DNA of 64,000 nucleotides from Chondrus crispus (Eukaryota > Rhodophyta > Florideophyceae > Gigartinales > Gigartinaceae): contig NW_005178851.1 of NCBI RefSeq assembly GCF_000350225.1, forward strand, positions 186,001 to 250,000, written 5' to 3'. This document shows, piece by piece, positions 12,148 to 22,588 of this stretch. Numbering within the stretch: position 1 is the stretch's first letter; every line of letters starts with the position of its first letter. A program made the translations under genes and the position numbers. The notes below the pieces were generated by a model. It was not told the origin of the DNA and ran no database searches. It saw nothing but the letters and a program-made list of their open reading frames with translations.

Positions 12148-14001
12148 TCAACGGGACAGAGCACCGGAGCCGCTTTCCTTCGGCAGAGAGGTGAGGAGAC
12201 GGGCGAGGACGCGTAGGTCCTCCAGAGTTGCACCCTGCAGCGCCTCTGCCTCTACGCCATGGGCCCGGAGAAGTCGATGATAGACGCCTGAGGCGGTGTT
12301 ATTTTTTTTGGGAACTGAGGGTGAAGGAAGAGCCAAGGCAGGCGTGACGGGTGGCTCCTCACGCGAAGGGGAAGTCTGGCGTGGGGTAGGACCCACGTCA
12401 GACGGCGGCACTTCCCGGACTGATAGGGTTTCAGTTGAGTTTGTTGAGGGAGACAGGACGCAAGGAGGACTTCCGCGTGTGGGTGGACACACCGGAGGGG
12501 GGCGTGGCAGTGAACGAGCCGTCTGAGGTGAAATTGCAGGCAAAGACGGCTCGGTGAGACAAGGCGTTGGGGACTGTACGTCCGGCGTGGAAGGTTGGAC
12601 CGCGGAAAGAGGAGACGAAGGGCCGGACGGTCGAGAGCACACGCTCTCTGCACGAGGATCCACGCCTCGCTCGGGAACCGCGTCGGGGATGGGGATTTGA
12701 TTTCCGAATTGTCGACTCAGTCGAGCTTCTGAGGACGAGCACAACGTCGACGTCCAGGGGTTAAACCAGACGAAATCACCCGCCGCGCTGTGACTACGTC
12801 CGGGAGAAAAGGAGGGACGTCGCTTTGCGAAGGATCGGGAAGAGTTGTAAGGGGGAACGCTATCCCAATCGATTTGCTCAATCTTGTCGAGCAGTGAGTG
12901 CAATTCGAGGTCGGTTTCGGCGCCACCCAGGGGGACAGTGTAATCCAGAAGGCGCATGAGCTCAACGAGCTTCGGGGGAAGGTACCACAGACGCCAACAA
13001 TCATACGCCTCCCACAGCAAGGTACCAGCGACCTTCACGCACCACTCGGTCATGAAAACAACCCACAATCCGTGTCGGGGGTTGTTCAGGTGGCTCCCGA
13101 AGTATGTAAGGATGGGGCCCAATTCCGCCCAAAATCCTTGGCAGACTTCAAATTGACCCCACCAGGAGGGAAGCTGCTGTTATTGGTTGACGTAGTGTGA
13201 CCGCGCGATCTCCCCCGCCTCGATCATTTGGTATGCCAGGAAGTATCCCGTGTCCGATCTCATTTTACGCTCGTACCGGACGGTATGTTGGAAGAAGAAG
13301 AGGTTCCTGCGTTTCATGCGCCAAAAATTAACAGGGAGAATCGCACGCGTCCACGACATTGCGTCATTCGTCACTGTCAATTGGTTATGCCATAAGCGGT
13401 CCGCTTCCAGTACGGGGTCACCCCGGGTCCAACTGAGGAGGTTGTCAAGATAATGGCGCTCCCCCTCCGTGCGGAATTTCCACGTGTCGCAGCCGAAGGA
13501 AGGAGGAATAAGGGCGTCGGTCAAATGGAGGTCAAGCCGGGCGAGCACAGAGTCCATGAATTGCAGGGACAAGGTGCGACGGCGGCGTGGAGAGCAGTGA
13601 CGAAGGATGGAGGTAGGAATGGCAATGCGGGCGCGCCAGTCAAAAGTGCGAATGGCTTGTAGGGGTAGTTGACCGGGTAACATGCCGGCGCCGTCTGCAA
13701 AACTATGTTCGATGTCGGCAACATCGCGGACGCCCACGGAGGAGAACCACTGAGCAGAGGCAAGTAGGGAAGGATGTTCACGCATGGATTTGTCTTGTAG
13801 CTCATCGAGCGAGGGGTATCGACGGGCTACCCAAGAAGAATGGTAGCCCGGATGGAAGGCCGGTTCGTTAGGGTTGATAACAGGAGGTAGATGGGGTATG
13901 GAAGGAAGACCCCGGGGCACTTCGGGCTTGCGAGGAAAGCCCACACCCGGACGCTTACGAGTGGCACTATCGTCCGAGTGTTCCGACGGAGAAGGAAGCA
14001 T
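12148..14001 (-). pseudogene. Antisense ORF of element E (aORF), one nonsense codon
   Basis: This is the most complete copy of the antisense protein, about 618 codons from the ATG at 14001. It is read in one frame except for a TAA near 13182, where A has a Tyr codon. It shares with A the motifs FHPGYH.SWVAR.YPSL, FDWRARIAIPTSILRH, RSDTGYF, HGLWVVF.TEWCV, LLWEAYDCWRLW and the C-terminal LRAHGVE.EALQGA. Its Ser/Pro-rich linker before that tail is long and probably disordered. In a 35-codon stretch (HGLW..LP.K) aligned by hand with A, 14 codons differ silently and 5 change the residue. The start lies 126 bp from the LTR, so an antisense promoter in or near the LTR is likely. Function is unknown. 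Confidence 0.8.
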
Positions 14002-14114
14002 GGTATTTTCGTCTTACCCTTGCCAGAACGCCGCGCAGAGTGCTTGACGTTTGGCAAACACGGTAAGGGACGGCAGGAGATTGTACGATGGCTTGGCGCT
14101 GTACAAGGGCGCTC

Positions 14115-14126
14115 AGAAGGGGGATA
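14115..14126 (+). other. Polypurine tract before the 3' LTR of E
   Basis: AGAAGGGGGATA abuts the LTR start, identical to the tract before the 3' LTR of A. Confidence 0.7.
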
Positions 14127-14795
14127 TGTAGTGCAATAATGGGCTCTACATGGGGGTGGAACGAGATGAGAATAATTGGATATGACAAGTAGTCCGGGTT
14201 CGGGGATATACGTGTGAATAATTGCACAGTTTTAATTTTTAATTATTTTATTTTATTTAGTTAATTAGTTGGCATTAATTTTGCTGACACTAGATTAGAT
14301 CTAGTATCTAGCGCCGCGAGCTACTGTAGTGGCTCCGGCGGGGCGATATATACCTTAGCCCTCTGACCACCAAGTCAGTAAAGGTAACCCGAGTTGCCAG
14401 AGTCTGATATCGCCTTGGTCGAAGTCCGTCTTTCCCAAAACGCTCCCTTTTACCACAGATTACGTTATCCCTTGCGCTCGGGGGTTTCCTTTCCTTTTCC
14501 TTTATTTCACCTATCCATTTCTATTTCTATCTCTACTTCTATTCCCTTATGTTGTGTTGGTTCCACAGTGCCTGATTGCGATCCGCATTGTGACGACTGG
14601 AGTCATCGGGCTCTTGTGTTGGTTCTTTTGTTTGTTGTTGGTGCCATCGGCTTTGGTTGTGACCGGACCGGTGAAGGTGTCTTAGCCATCGGGAAACACA
14701 TGGGTGTAGCGCTGCTACTTGTTTACGTTCACCGACGGAGGCTGTTGCGACGACGTCTCCCTCGAAGGTCCTGTTGTGTATACAGGACGGTGTTG
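14127..14795 (+). repeat. 3' LTR of element E, truncated at its 3' end
   Basis: It starts TGTAGTGCAAT and follows the family LTR through the GATATATACC block and the GTAGCGCTGCTAC block. Similarity is lost after about 14795. The usual end ATTGCACTACA is absent, so about a third of the LTR is missing. Confidence 0.8.
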
Positions 14796-15640
14796 TACAC
14801 GTATACTTACACTTCTTTCGTGAGAACTTCTAATTACACGTGCGCTGAGACAAATCTCTCGTTACAACAGGTGGGACTCTCATTGGTGCCACATTTACTA
14901 ATGCTACCCTCTCATTAATGCCGGCCAGACCCACGAACACGAAAAGTGCCACTTGTCACATGGGTCCGGGTGTTATGCTGCCGTCCCTCCATCGCGTGTG
15001 AAAACATGTGAAAGCGGCTTCTAAGCTCGATGCTATTCACCGAACAGCGTTCACAAAACTTAGCTTGTCCTCCGCATGGATCCGGTTCCGGAAGTAAAAA
15101 AAGAAACGCGCAAACAAGTGATGATGATGGGGGCGTAGAGGACGCGAGAGAGAGAAGGACTGTACCCTCTGTCGTTGAGATTGCGGAATTGTTTGGAGGG
15201 CTAGAAATTTTGGCGACTGAATGCCAAGTTTCAGACGCTCTATCATATCTGAGGTCGTCAAAGCGCGCGTTTCTCACTGCAAAACACGACAGAGACCCAA
15301 CACGGAGCAGGCAGACGCTAATTACCGAGTGCATGAAAAAGATGTGGCAACGTCACCAATTAATGCCGTCTCCCAATAGTGCCATTGTTAGGGTCTCGCA
15401 CGGGGCCGCACTAATGAGTAGGGTCCACTGTACCCCCCATTACTGCATGTAGTACATACATTTGCGGGAAATTGCACCATATACAATCTCTGTACCCCCG
15501 GTTACTGCCCACGCAACAGCAATGAGATAGACACGCATGACACGTATTTAACATTTTTCAAATACAGGGGGGTCGCTCAATAGTGCCTTCCTTAGTAGTG
15601 CTTCCCTCTATGTAATGCTATGGTTCACCCTCTGGCACAG
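14796..15640 (+). mobile_element. Possible DNA-transposon remnant (pogo/Tigger-like?)
   Basis: A short ORF is flanked by recurring pieces such as CAATAGTGCCA, TTAATGCC and the pair CTGTACCCCC..TTACTGC (near 15428 and 15491), in both orientations. This looks like degraded terminal repeats. The ORF end (DALSYLRSS...RQTLITECM) resembles the tails of pogo/Tigger-type transposases, from general memory of the family. Ends were not defined and the assignment is weak. Confidence 0.3.
15030..15452 (+). CDS. Hypothetical ORF, possible transposase C-terminus
   Basis: A 140-codon frame with an acidic centre (TSDDDGGVED), followed by EIAELFGGLEILATECQVSD and a helical, basic region ending in RQTLITECMKK. 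The last third runs into non-coding sequence rich in the repeated AATAGTGCCA motif, so the true protein end is probably near residue 110. It may be the degraded C-terminal part of a DNA-transposon protein. No catalytic residues are visible. Confidence 0.3.
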   Translation: MLFTEQRSQNLACPPHGSGSGSKKRNAQTSDDDGGVEDARERRTVPSVVEIAELFGGLEILATECQVSDALSYLRSSKRAFLTAKHDRDPTRSRQTLITECMKKMWQRHQLMPSPNSAIVRVSHGAALMSRVHCTPHYCM

Positions 15641-16944
15641 GTTATCATATGCCCACACGTGTATCATCCGGCATGGTTCAGTGTTACGATATACGTACAG
15701 TATGAGGGGTGCGACGGCGGGAAAATATGGTGACGAGTACTCAGTACTCAAAGGATGAAGCTTTTTAGTTGTGTTTTACAGGCTTTGTTGTGTTTGTGTT
15801 GGCAGACACTGCCTTATCCCCAAATTATATGTACTTGAGCCTCCTTTATATAGTGCCATCCCTCCAATAGTGCCATAGCTAGAGGTATGTCATGCTATAG
15901 CACTATATCGTAGGAGGCACTGTATATAGACTGCATGATCGATCTTCCTCTGGCCAATACACTCCCCCTCTCCCTGCATAAAAATGGGGTCCACCGAGGA
16001 TGCAGGGAACGGGGGGCCACTGAAGCGAGTGTTCCTCCGCGTGACTCGAACAGATAGAATGGCCTCCCCACTTTCGTGAAGCAAGTCGCTTACCGCAATC
16101 ATCGTGGCACCAGTTTCCTCTAAACCCCTGTTTTACGGAAATCAAAACGAGCTGATTGTTCCGGTAATTACTCTTGAAGACAAAGAGTAGAGTGTAGCGA
16201 ACCTTCTTCTATATGGCCATAAGGGCACCTGGCGTGTCGATACGGTTTGTCGTTCTGGTAAAATGCCGTATGATGAAAGTCATATCGCACCTCAACGAAT
16301 TGACTCAAAACTAGATGGCGCACCCAACATAAACAAAGATGGTGGCCCAGATGTCGATATATGTGCGTTCTAAGCACTGCATGGAGAAGTTGCCTTCCTG
16401 CCTTCCAATTTGTAATGGTGATTGGGCATAGTGACGGTTCAGAGACCCAATAGAATATTTCGCCTTGGGAGGCGGCTTTAAATGTTCTTTTCTGTCTCTC
16501 AGGCTCATCTACGCCATCTTGGGGCCATCAGCCTGTATCTGGACATCCTCAACCTGCTTGAGGATGGGTTTTGCCTCTCTAAATGGTTTGCTTGCCATAA
16601 TGTTAGTGGAGACACGTACCGCTATTGCGGAAGACGACAACAAACTAACTCTCCCTTGGTTTTCCTCCTTCCGCTTATCGAAAAGATGCAAGTTGGTTAA
16701 AACGGAATTTCATTTGTCTGCGAGAATTTCCATGGAAGCGTAAGTAAGTAGGTATACTATTGAGGTGTTTTTCAGACAGAGAAGACTGGCAGGCTGATCC
16801 AGTATTTATGCGTGCCACTTCTTTGAAATCAGAACAAGATGATTTATATCCATATAGCATTGTCCTGATCTCGGTGCACTATCGAGGACGTTCCATGACA
16901 GCAACGAGACCGTCTTGCCAGCCAAACTTTCCATCAAGACGGCC
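15453..16944. other. Intergenic stretch without a recognisable gene
   Basis: Small ORFs here have no domains I can name. Up to about 15870 the sequence still carries AATAGTGCC-type repeats. Beyond that I see nothing distinctive. Confidence 0.5.
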
Positions 16945-17736
16945 TTATCGTCTCAGAGCAATGCGATGACCGACACGCAAGGTCCCGTCGCGTGGAGGTC
17001 CGCCTTGGATCGGTTTGCTCCCGGTTTGCTCCCTGGACCCGCCTTTACCATTGCGCTGGGTCAGTGGGTGGCGAGATTTTTGGTGCGTAGACAAGTGAGA
17101 TTTTTGTCCAAATCTGGCAGAACAACCCAGGACCGGGCAAGAATGCGGTTTCTGCTTTAGATGAACAGATGAAACATGATCATTAAGAGACCGCCGTTCC
17201 CCAAACCTTTTTAAGCATAGTGTGCAACCGTGATTCTTTTCTTTCAGATGAACCAGTTTGATGTGTTTCTTTAAGTTTGACTTATCCGAAAATTGCTTAT
17301 GGCACGTGGTGCAGTTGAATGGTCTTTCACCAAGATGTACCGATCGAAAATGATTCTTGGCAACTGATCGTTGAGCGAATGCTTTGGAGCACGTTTTGCA
17401 AGAGAACGGCTTCAGCTTTAAATGCACAACACGGATATGTTTATTGAGATTGGATGCTTGCCCAAAATACCTCCCACAATACAAGCAAGGGTGAGAGAGC
17501 GGCCTTGGCGAAGGGTTTCTCGCTGAAGATGAGAATGTGTCTGTGGCTTGATCTTTTCTCACCTTGTGATCGTCGCACCCCGTCGCGAATGAAGGATTGA
17601 GTACAATATCCCAATGACTCCGTGCGTCCTTGCCTTCCAGTTCTTTGTTCATGCCTCGTTCATTACATGCCATTTCGTAGATTGCTGATTCAAGTGGCTG
17701 ATTCTCTTCAGAAAACGCATTAAGCTTTCTTTCCAC
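16945..17736 (-). CDS. C2H2 zinc-finger protein, five fingers
   Basis: An intact 263-codon ORF. Residues 1-75 are acidic and unstructured. Five consecutive C2H2 fingers follow at roughly residues 84-230. Fingers 1-4 are Cys-X2-Cys with His-X4-His (for example CLYCGRYF..NKHIRVVH). Finger 5 is Cys-X4-Cys (CPVLGCSARF..STHQKSRH). Linkers are short and regular (LKLKPFS, LGERPFN, LKEKNHG, LKQKPHS), typical of sequence-specific DNA binding. A basic tail follows. It has no frameshift or stop, unlike nearly every other gene here, so it is the best candidate for a live host gene, probably a nuclear transcription factor. An upstream exon cannot be excluded. A zinc-finger gene carried by a transposon is the alternative. 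Confidence 0.8.
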   Translation of the reverse strand: MERKLNAFSEENQPLESAIYEMACNERGMNKELEGKDARSHWDIVLNPSFATGCDDHKVRKDQATDTFSSSARNPSPRPLSHPCLYCGRYFGQASNLNKHIRVVHLKLKPFSCKTCSKAFAQRSVAKNHFRSVHLGERPFNCTTCHKQFSDKSNLKKHIKLVHLKEKNHGCTLCLKRFGERRSLNDHVSSVHLKQKPHSCPVLGCSARFGQKSHLSTHQKSRHPLTQRNGKGGSREQTGSKPIQGGPPRDGTLRVGHRIALRR

Positions 17737-18628
17737 GAGCGAGCTGATATTGACACTCGAGGTTCACTGGATGTGGGAATTTTCTCGGAACGTTCTTGTG
17801 ACTCTGGCTAGTCCTTGAGCATGTATGAACCCGACTATTGTCATCTCAGACGTCGTGTTCAATTTAGATGTCCGTAAGGGTGCGAAGTTCCCTCTGTTTC
17901 TATTTCATGAGCAGGACTGACACTTCTCTCCGATGAAAGGTCGTAACTCGCCTACTAATTCCTTACGTTCAAAACTATATGTATTTGTTTCCTTCAAAAA
18001 ATAGGAAATCCAATGGGGATGATTGTTACCACGTGGGGACTTCATGTTTCAGTACCCGGACATTTCGCGTTCTTTGACACATCCGATGGGGAACTACCAC
18101 ATGGCCCTGCACGGGGTACGATAAACACTCGCAACCAATGGTCTTTAGATTTTGGGTCCTCTGGCCACTGTGCACGTCACCACCGCGACTTAAGAGCAGA
18201 AAAGCGAATGTATCCCGGCACTGTTCGCAGCAACGCAGCACAGCACCTAACAGCAGAACACTAGAAAAGCAGCGACACCATACTGCGTGAGACAGTAATC
18301 TCGATATAAGAAATCACTTGGTGGACCATTATTAAATCCCTACATCGCGTGGTCCCTTCTTGCACGAAACAATACGTTGTCCGTGAAATAACCCTTTGTT
18401 TTTTTCCATTTGCCCGCAAACTCGCTGGACGTAAAGTAAACCCGAGTTTGAAAAATCCCGCCACGAGTTTTACGGACTGACCTCCAGCAAGGTATCTACC
18501 CGCAAGAAACGCAAGTCTGGTACATCGCTGTGCCGCCCGACGGATCACGTACACCTGCGCGAATACTCGCTGAAGCGAATATTGTAGCTCGCCACAAGGA
18601 TAGAAAGGTTCTCTCTGTGCTAACACGC

Positions 18629-18733
18629 AAGCACCCTGACATTTGGCATGAATGGATTGGTTGAACGGGAGTAAAAGCATTTCCAATGATTTTTTCAACC
18701 AATACATTCATGCCAAGTTTCAGGGTGCTCGGG
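18629..18733. repeat. Imperfect inverted repeat (foldback)
   Basis: The left arm reads CAAGCACCCTGACATTTGGC and on to GGTTGAA. The right arm starts TTCAACCAA and ends CAGGGTGCTCGG, the near reverse complement, with about 28 bases between. It could be a small foldback element or the paired ends of a mobile element. Confidence 0.55.
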
Positions 18734-18755
18734 TGCTGGCACGGCGAACTCTTCG

Positions 18756-19930
18756 TTAGGAACGGCCCTCAGGGCCAGTCCTAACAGGCGCTTTTCTTTT
18801 CTTTTTTTTTTTCTTCAACCAGTTGCGGTCACGCTATTGGCCGGGTCATTTCATTAAATTAATCGCACGCCACAACGAATGCTACACAGAACCACTGTAA
18901 TGCTTGGTAATTCTGCAAACTGGTCGAAATCCATTGGCTAAAGGAAGTACCAGTCCACACTCAGTCCATATGCACACTACTAAAATTCCATGGACTCGAT
19001 GCGGTGCAGTGGCACTTGCAGTACAATGAAAGGGTGGAATTAAATCCAAATACGAGCACATGCAGATCAAAACATTGGTTCTCTCAACGTTACACTCTGT
19101 TTAGGAAACGGAGCACCACCGGACGGCAGAAGGGTACCCAGAGTTCAGCTTTTTGAAATCAAATGCCTCCTTGGCATCGATCATGAAATGGAGAGAAGCC
19201 GGGGAGGCTGCTCTCTAGTTCATGATCGATGATGAAGTGGCTTCGCCGAAATCCCTTTCCTGTGAACCACCCCGCCCTCGCTCCCTCCCCCCCGCCACCA
19301 ACCCCCCTTCCCCCCCAAATATGACCACGTCCCCTCCTCCCCGCCACCCCCCTTCCCCTCAATATCCCCACGTCCCCTCCCCGCCACCCCCCCTTCCCCC
19401 CCAAAATCCCCACGTCCCCTCCTCCCCGCCACCCCTACCTCGCGCCCGACCACCACGCCCCATCACCATCTTCCTCACCTCCTCAGTACCGTGACCAACA
19501 CACATCCTCCGACATGCTATTGTCCCCGCTACCGCGTCATCCTCCTCACATCGACACCGACACAGTCTCTCCCCGCACCCTCCATCCCTTCCATATCTTT
19601 CGTTTCATATCTCAATCCAGCCCAGTTTTGGTCATGCACATCGAGGGACCTCATTATAGCAACACGTCGTCCAGCTTTGCTTTTGTCGAGCTACAGGGAG
19701 TCAGACTGGGCCATGTGCATGCGCGAGGAGGCGTTGCTGTACCTTCCATGCTGCATGGATCTGCAGACCGTCCAGAATCTGTTCCATTTCTGAGGAGTGG
19801 AACTTTGGGATGGCATTACAGTAAAAACTACAGCAATGTGCTTCCGATTTTAGTGAAGAACTCAATAAAAACGGGGCGAGGGAAAGGAAAAACGAGAAAA
19901 AAGTCCTTTGTTAGGACTGGCCCTCAGTCG
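18756..19930. repeat. Inverted copies of a GTTAGGACTGGCCCT motif
   Basis: The motif occurs at 18757-18771 (+, two mismatches), 18774-18788 (-) and 19911-19925 (+). The first two form a back-to-back palindrome. The second and third face each other across 1.1 kb like terminal inverted repeats of a small non-autonomous transposon. The enclosed DNA encodes no transposase. Confidence 0.4.
19258..19445 (+). repeat. C-rich minisatellite
   Basis: Imperfect tandem units of CCACGTCCCCTCC-TCCCCGCCACCCCCC repeat about four times, with AATAT or AAAAT spacers. The open frames across it on both strands are simple-sequence artefacts. Confidence 0.75.
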
Positions 19931-19965
19931 AAAGGGCGATGTGTTTCGTCTTCTTGACAGGCTGA

Positions 19966-19986
19966 GGGGGGGGGGGGGGGGGGGGG
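19966..19986 (+). repeat. 21-base guanine run
   Basis: An uninterrupted G run, able to form a G-quadruplex. Its length in the assembly is unreliable by nature. Confidence 0.85.
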
Positions 19987-21172
19987 CGTTTAGAGAGGAC
20001 CGTTTTTAGAAGCTTCTACTTGTCTATCTTTCGCGGTTGCTTCGGCGGCATCTGTGGCAGATCCTGTCGCGCTTTGATCCATTGATGGACTTTGCGCAGA
20101 TGAACCGATAGGGGCGTCCATGACGCATATTGATACGACCCGTGCAGTCTAAGGCTCGTTTGTGCCGATAAAAAGAACGGAAGACCCACTTCGTTTTCCG
20201 TCAAGACGGGTCGGTCCGGCACTGCTGTGATCAGGCGGATGTGAAACTCGTGGAAAACTCACGTGCTCCGAGTTTTCGATATGCTGTGAGTTTTGCCAAA
20301 CGTGGTTGAGAATGTTGCGTTCAGAAAATCCGAGCAAACTCGCCACCAAAACACGCGTTTTCGCTACTTTGCGGACAACGTTAATACATGTGGCTGTTCC
20401 ACACCGGATCGCAATTTCACCCAACGGTGACAACAGCTTTTTTTTGAGATAATGTTGCATTTGGGGGGCGATCAGTGTCGAAAAACTCCGTTATAGGGTG
20501 AAAACGTTGACTCGGGAACCAGGCGCGCAAGAGCCTGGACTGTTCGCAAGAAATGGAGTCCTCTGAGAGAACGACGGTACGACTACCCGCCTTGGAGGGA
20601 GTCGTCAGAAGTTGGTGCACAACCTTGTTTATTGATTTCGTTCTAGCCTCGATCTCTTTCGCGACATGGTCGCTCTCACTCGCACCTTAAGAAGAAGAGA
20701 CAGCTTATTCATTCGCCGTACATCTGCTGACAATGTCTGTCTTCGAATTGCACTTTGCAATACCCTACAATTAATTAAAGCTACAACCTTTCGTCTTCCG
20801 TGCAATTGTCTGGGCAGATTGGATCAACTGGATCAAGGATATGATCATCTATCATGGTCTTCTGTAATGCTGTTCTAATGACAGCACACCCGGGGCGTGG
20901 CCCCCCGTATCTCGACAATCAGGTGCATTTTTACAGTGATCAAGAGGTGAAATGGCAAAAGTAGCAGTGAACGAGGGTGACGTTGGTAGGTATGCAAGAG
21001 GCACCCATCCTGTAGATAGCGATCACTATAGCGAAAATCTGATGTCAGAGGTGACAGGAAAGAAATGTGCTGCTAGAGAGGGGCGACAGTGGCGGACAGT
21101 GCATTTCATTGTACTTAAAAACGGGTGGCTTCGGATACTGCGGGGGTAGTGCGGTGGGTACTGAAGGATGGG

Positions 21173-21372
21173 CTACTCTGCGGTATCCCCATAAATCTGC
21201 TTCAGAGAGCAGGCCTTCACGGTGTGATCCGACATCCGACACAAAGAACAGGAGTGAACACGCTTCTTCTTGGCAGCAGGGTCTTTTTCGTACCAGTTTT
21301 CCTTACGCCTCCCAGCCCTCCTAACAGAGCGACCGCGTGGTGGAGGCAAAGCTTTGGGAATTTGTAGATTAT
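21173..21372 (-). pseudogene. Zinc-knuckle C-terminus of a transposase-like protein (fragment)
   Basis: The minus-strand frame reads PKALPPPRGRSVRRAGRRKE, a basic stretch, then CSLCRMSDHTVKAC, a CX2CX4HX4C zinc knuckle, and stops soon after. Proline/RGR-rich sequence followed by a knuckle is typical of MULE/FAR1-type transposase tails. The LTR of element C begins at 21373 and cuts off the upstream part, so this looks like an older DNA transposon split by C. Gag of another element is an alternative. Confidence 0.4.
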
Positions 21373-22384
21373 TGTAGTGCAATAGCACTGTGTTGGAAGC
21401 AATTTTAGTCCGGGATCGGGGGCTAACGTGTGAATAGTTGCACAGTTTTTATTTTAATTATTTAATTATATTTAGTTAATTAGTTGGCATTAGTTTTGCT
21501 GACATTAGATTAGATCTAGGATCTTGCGCCGCGAGCTACTGTAGTGGCTCCGGCGGGGCGATATATACCTTAGCCCTCTGACCACCAAGTCAGTAAAGGT
21601 AACCCGAGTTGCCGGAGTTAGATCTCGCCTTCGTCGAAGACTGCTTCCGTTCACGCAACACGCTCCCCTTCTACGCTGCTAACGACATCCTCTATTGCTC
21701 GGGGTCCAATTCCTTTTCTTTATCCTTTTACCTTTTCTATCTCTACATTTTTTTTCCCTTAATTCTGTTGGTTCCATTAGAGTTGGTCGCAACCGACACG
21801 GTGTAGGTGTTTTAGCCATCGGGCAACACGTTATGTAGCGCTGCTACTGTTTCAAGTTCCGTAAAAAGGCTGTTGTAACGACGCCTCCGTCGAAGGTCTT
21901 ACTGCATAAGACAGAGTTGGTACCACCTATCGCGGTCGCGATCGGGCTGGTGAGGGGTTTTTTAGCCATTGGGAATCACGTCGATAGTAGCGTTGCTACA
22001 TGGTTACGATCCCGTCGGGTAGTGCTGAACAAGCCCCCGTCGAAGACCTTGAATTACACCCAAGGTGCTGAAGACGCTCGTCGAGCATTGGCCTTACAAC
22101 CCAGCGAACCGCGGTTACATTCTCGTAGGCAAGCCCAACCCGCACTCGTCGAGCGCTCAAGTCTTCACAAGTCTCCACCACCATTATCCTCCCGGGCTGG
22201 GTATCTTTCCTTAACCCCCCCGTCGGAGTTGAGCTACCGTGGGCCGCAAGCCCACACAAGGGGAGAGGGAGTCTCGAACGCTCCGTAGCGCGTGCCATCG
22301 GCAGTGGTTGTTTCTGTTGCTGTTTTTCTTCTTTTTTTTGACCGTCGGACTGTGTTCGCGGCCTGCCAGGCACATTGCACTACA
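21373..22384 (+). repeat. 5' LTR of element C
   Basis: The 1,012-bp repeat begins TGTAGTGCAAT and ends ATTGCACTACA. It is followed directly by a primer-binding site and gag, which identifies it as the 5' LTR. It matches the LTR of A over its whole length, with small insertions and deletions. Confidence 0.92.
21556..21600 (+). promoter_or_regulatory. Conserved LTR core block with TATA-like sequence
   Basis: GGCGGGGCGATATATACC followed by TTAGCCCTCTGAC is the best-conserved block of this LTR family. It also occurs in the LTRs of A and E and, reversed, in D and the solo LTR. ATATATA is the likely TATA box for the genomic transcript. The role is inferred from position and conservation. Confidence 0.5.
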
Positions 22385-22388
22385 AAAG

Positions 22389-22404
22389 TGGTCTCCCGAC
22401 CTAT
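22389..22404 (+). other. Primer-binding site of element C
   Basis: TGGTCTCCCGACC starts 4 bp after the LTR end. The same sequence lies 4 bp inside the LTR of D, and G has TGGTCTCTTGACC. The initial TGG pairs with the CCA end of a tRNA. The complement ends GGGAGACCA, which resembles the 3' end of tRNA-Tyr as I recall it from yeast. Confidence 0.65.
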
Positions 22405-22462
22405 AATTGTCTACAGGAAACCCGACCTAGAATTGTGTCGACGACAGTCTCGGTCAGGAGAC

Positions 22463-22490
22463 GCACTACAAAACTGGTCTCCCGACCTAG
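22463..22490 (+). repeat. Second copy of LTR end and primer-binding site
   Basis: GCACTACAAAACTGGTCTCC repeats the LTR terminus and primer site 86 bp downstream of the first. Element D has only one copy (53445-53472, minus). It is a local duplication in the 5' leader of C. Confidence 0.75.
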
Positions 22491-22588
22491 AATTAGCTTT
22501 GTCTACAACAAGGAAGTGGTCTGGGTACGGAGTCTCTTTTTTATTTTTTGTTCGTATCGTTTTTCAGGTTCGTTCGCTACGCCGAACG

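Larger units (their letters stand above)
8499..14795 (+). mobile_element. Ty3/gypsy element E, 3' portion, truncated 3' LTR
   Basis: E has the same layout as A: end of pol with chromodomain, about 3.5 kb non-coding, antisense ORF on the minus strand, purine tract, then an LTR. Its upstream part should lie to the left of A, which inserted into its chromodomain. The LTR stops matching the other copies near 14795, so its last part is missing. E is diverged from A, mostly at synonymous sites in the antisense ORF, so it is an older subfamily. Confidence 0.82.
17737..21172. other. Mostly gene-free unique stretch with simple repeats
   Basis: No ORF with a nameable domain was found. The region holds a foldback repeat (18629-18733), copies of a GTTAGGACTGGCCCT motif, a C-rich minisatellite and a 21-G run, listed separately. 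A short open segment near 19600-19760 is open in two frames but matches nothing I know. Confidence 0.5.

Noticed and set aside
19159..19494. Gly-rich and Pro-rich ORFs
   Set aside because: They translate the C-rich minisatellite on either strand and have no independent support.
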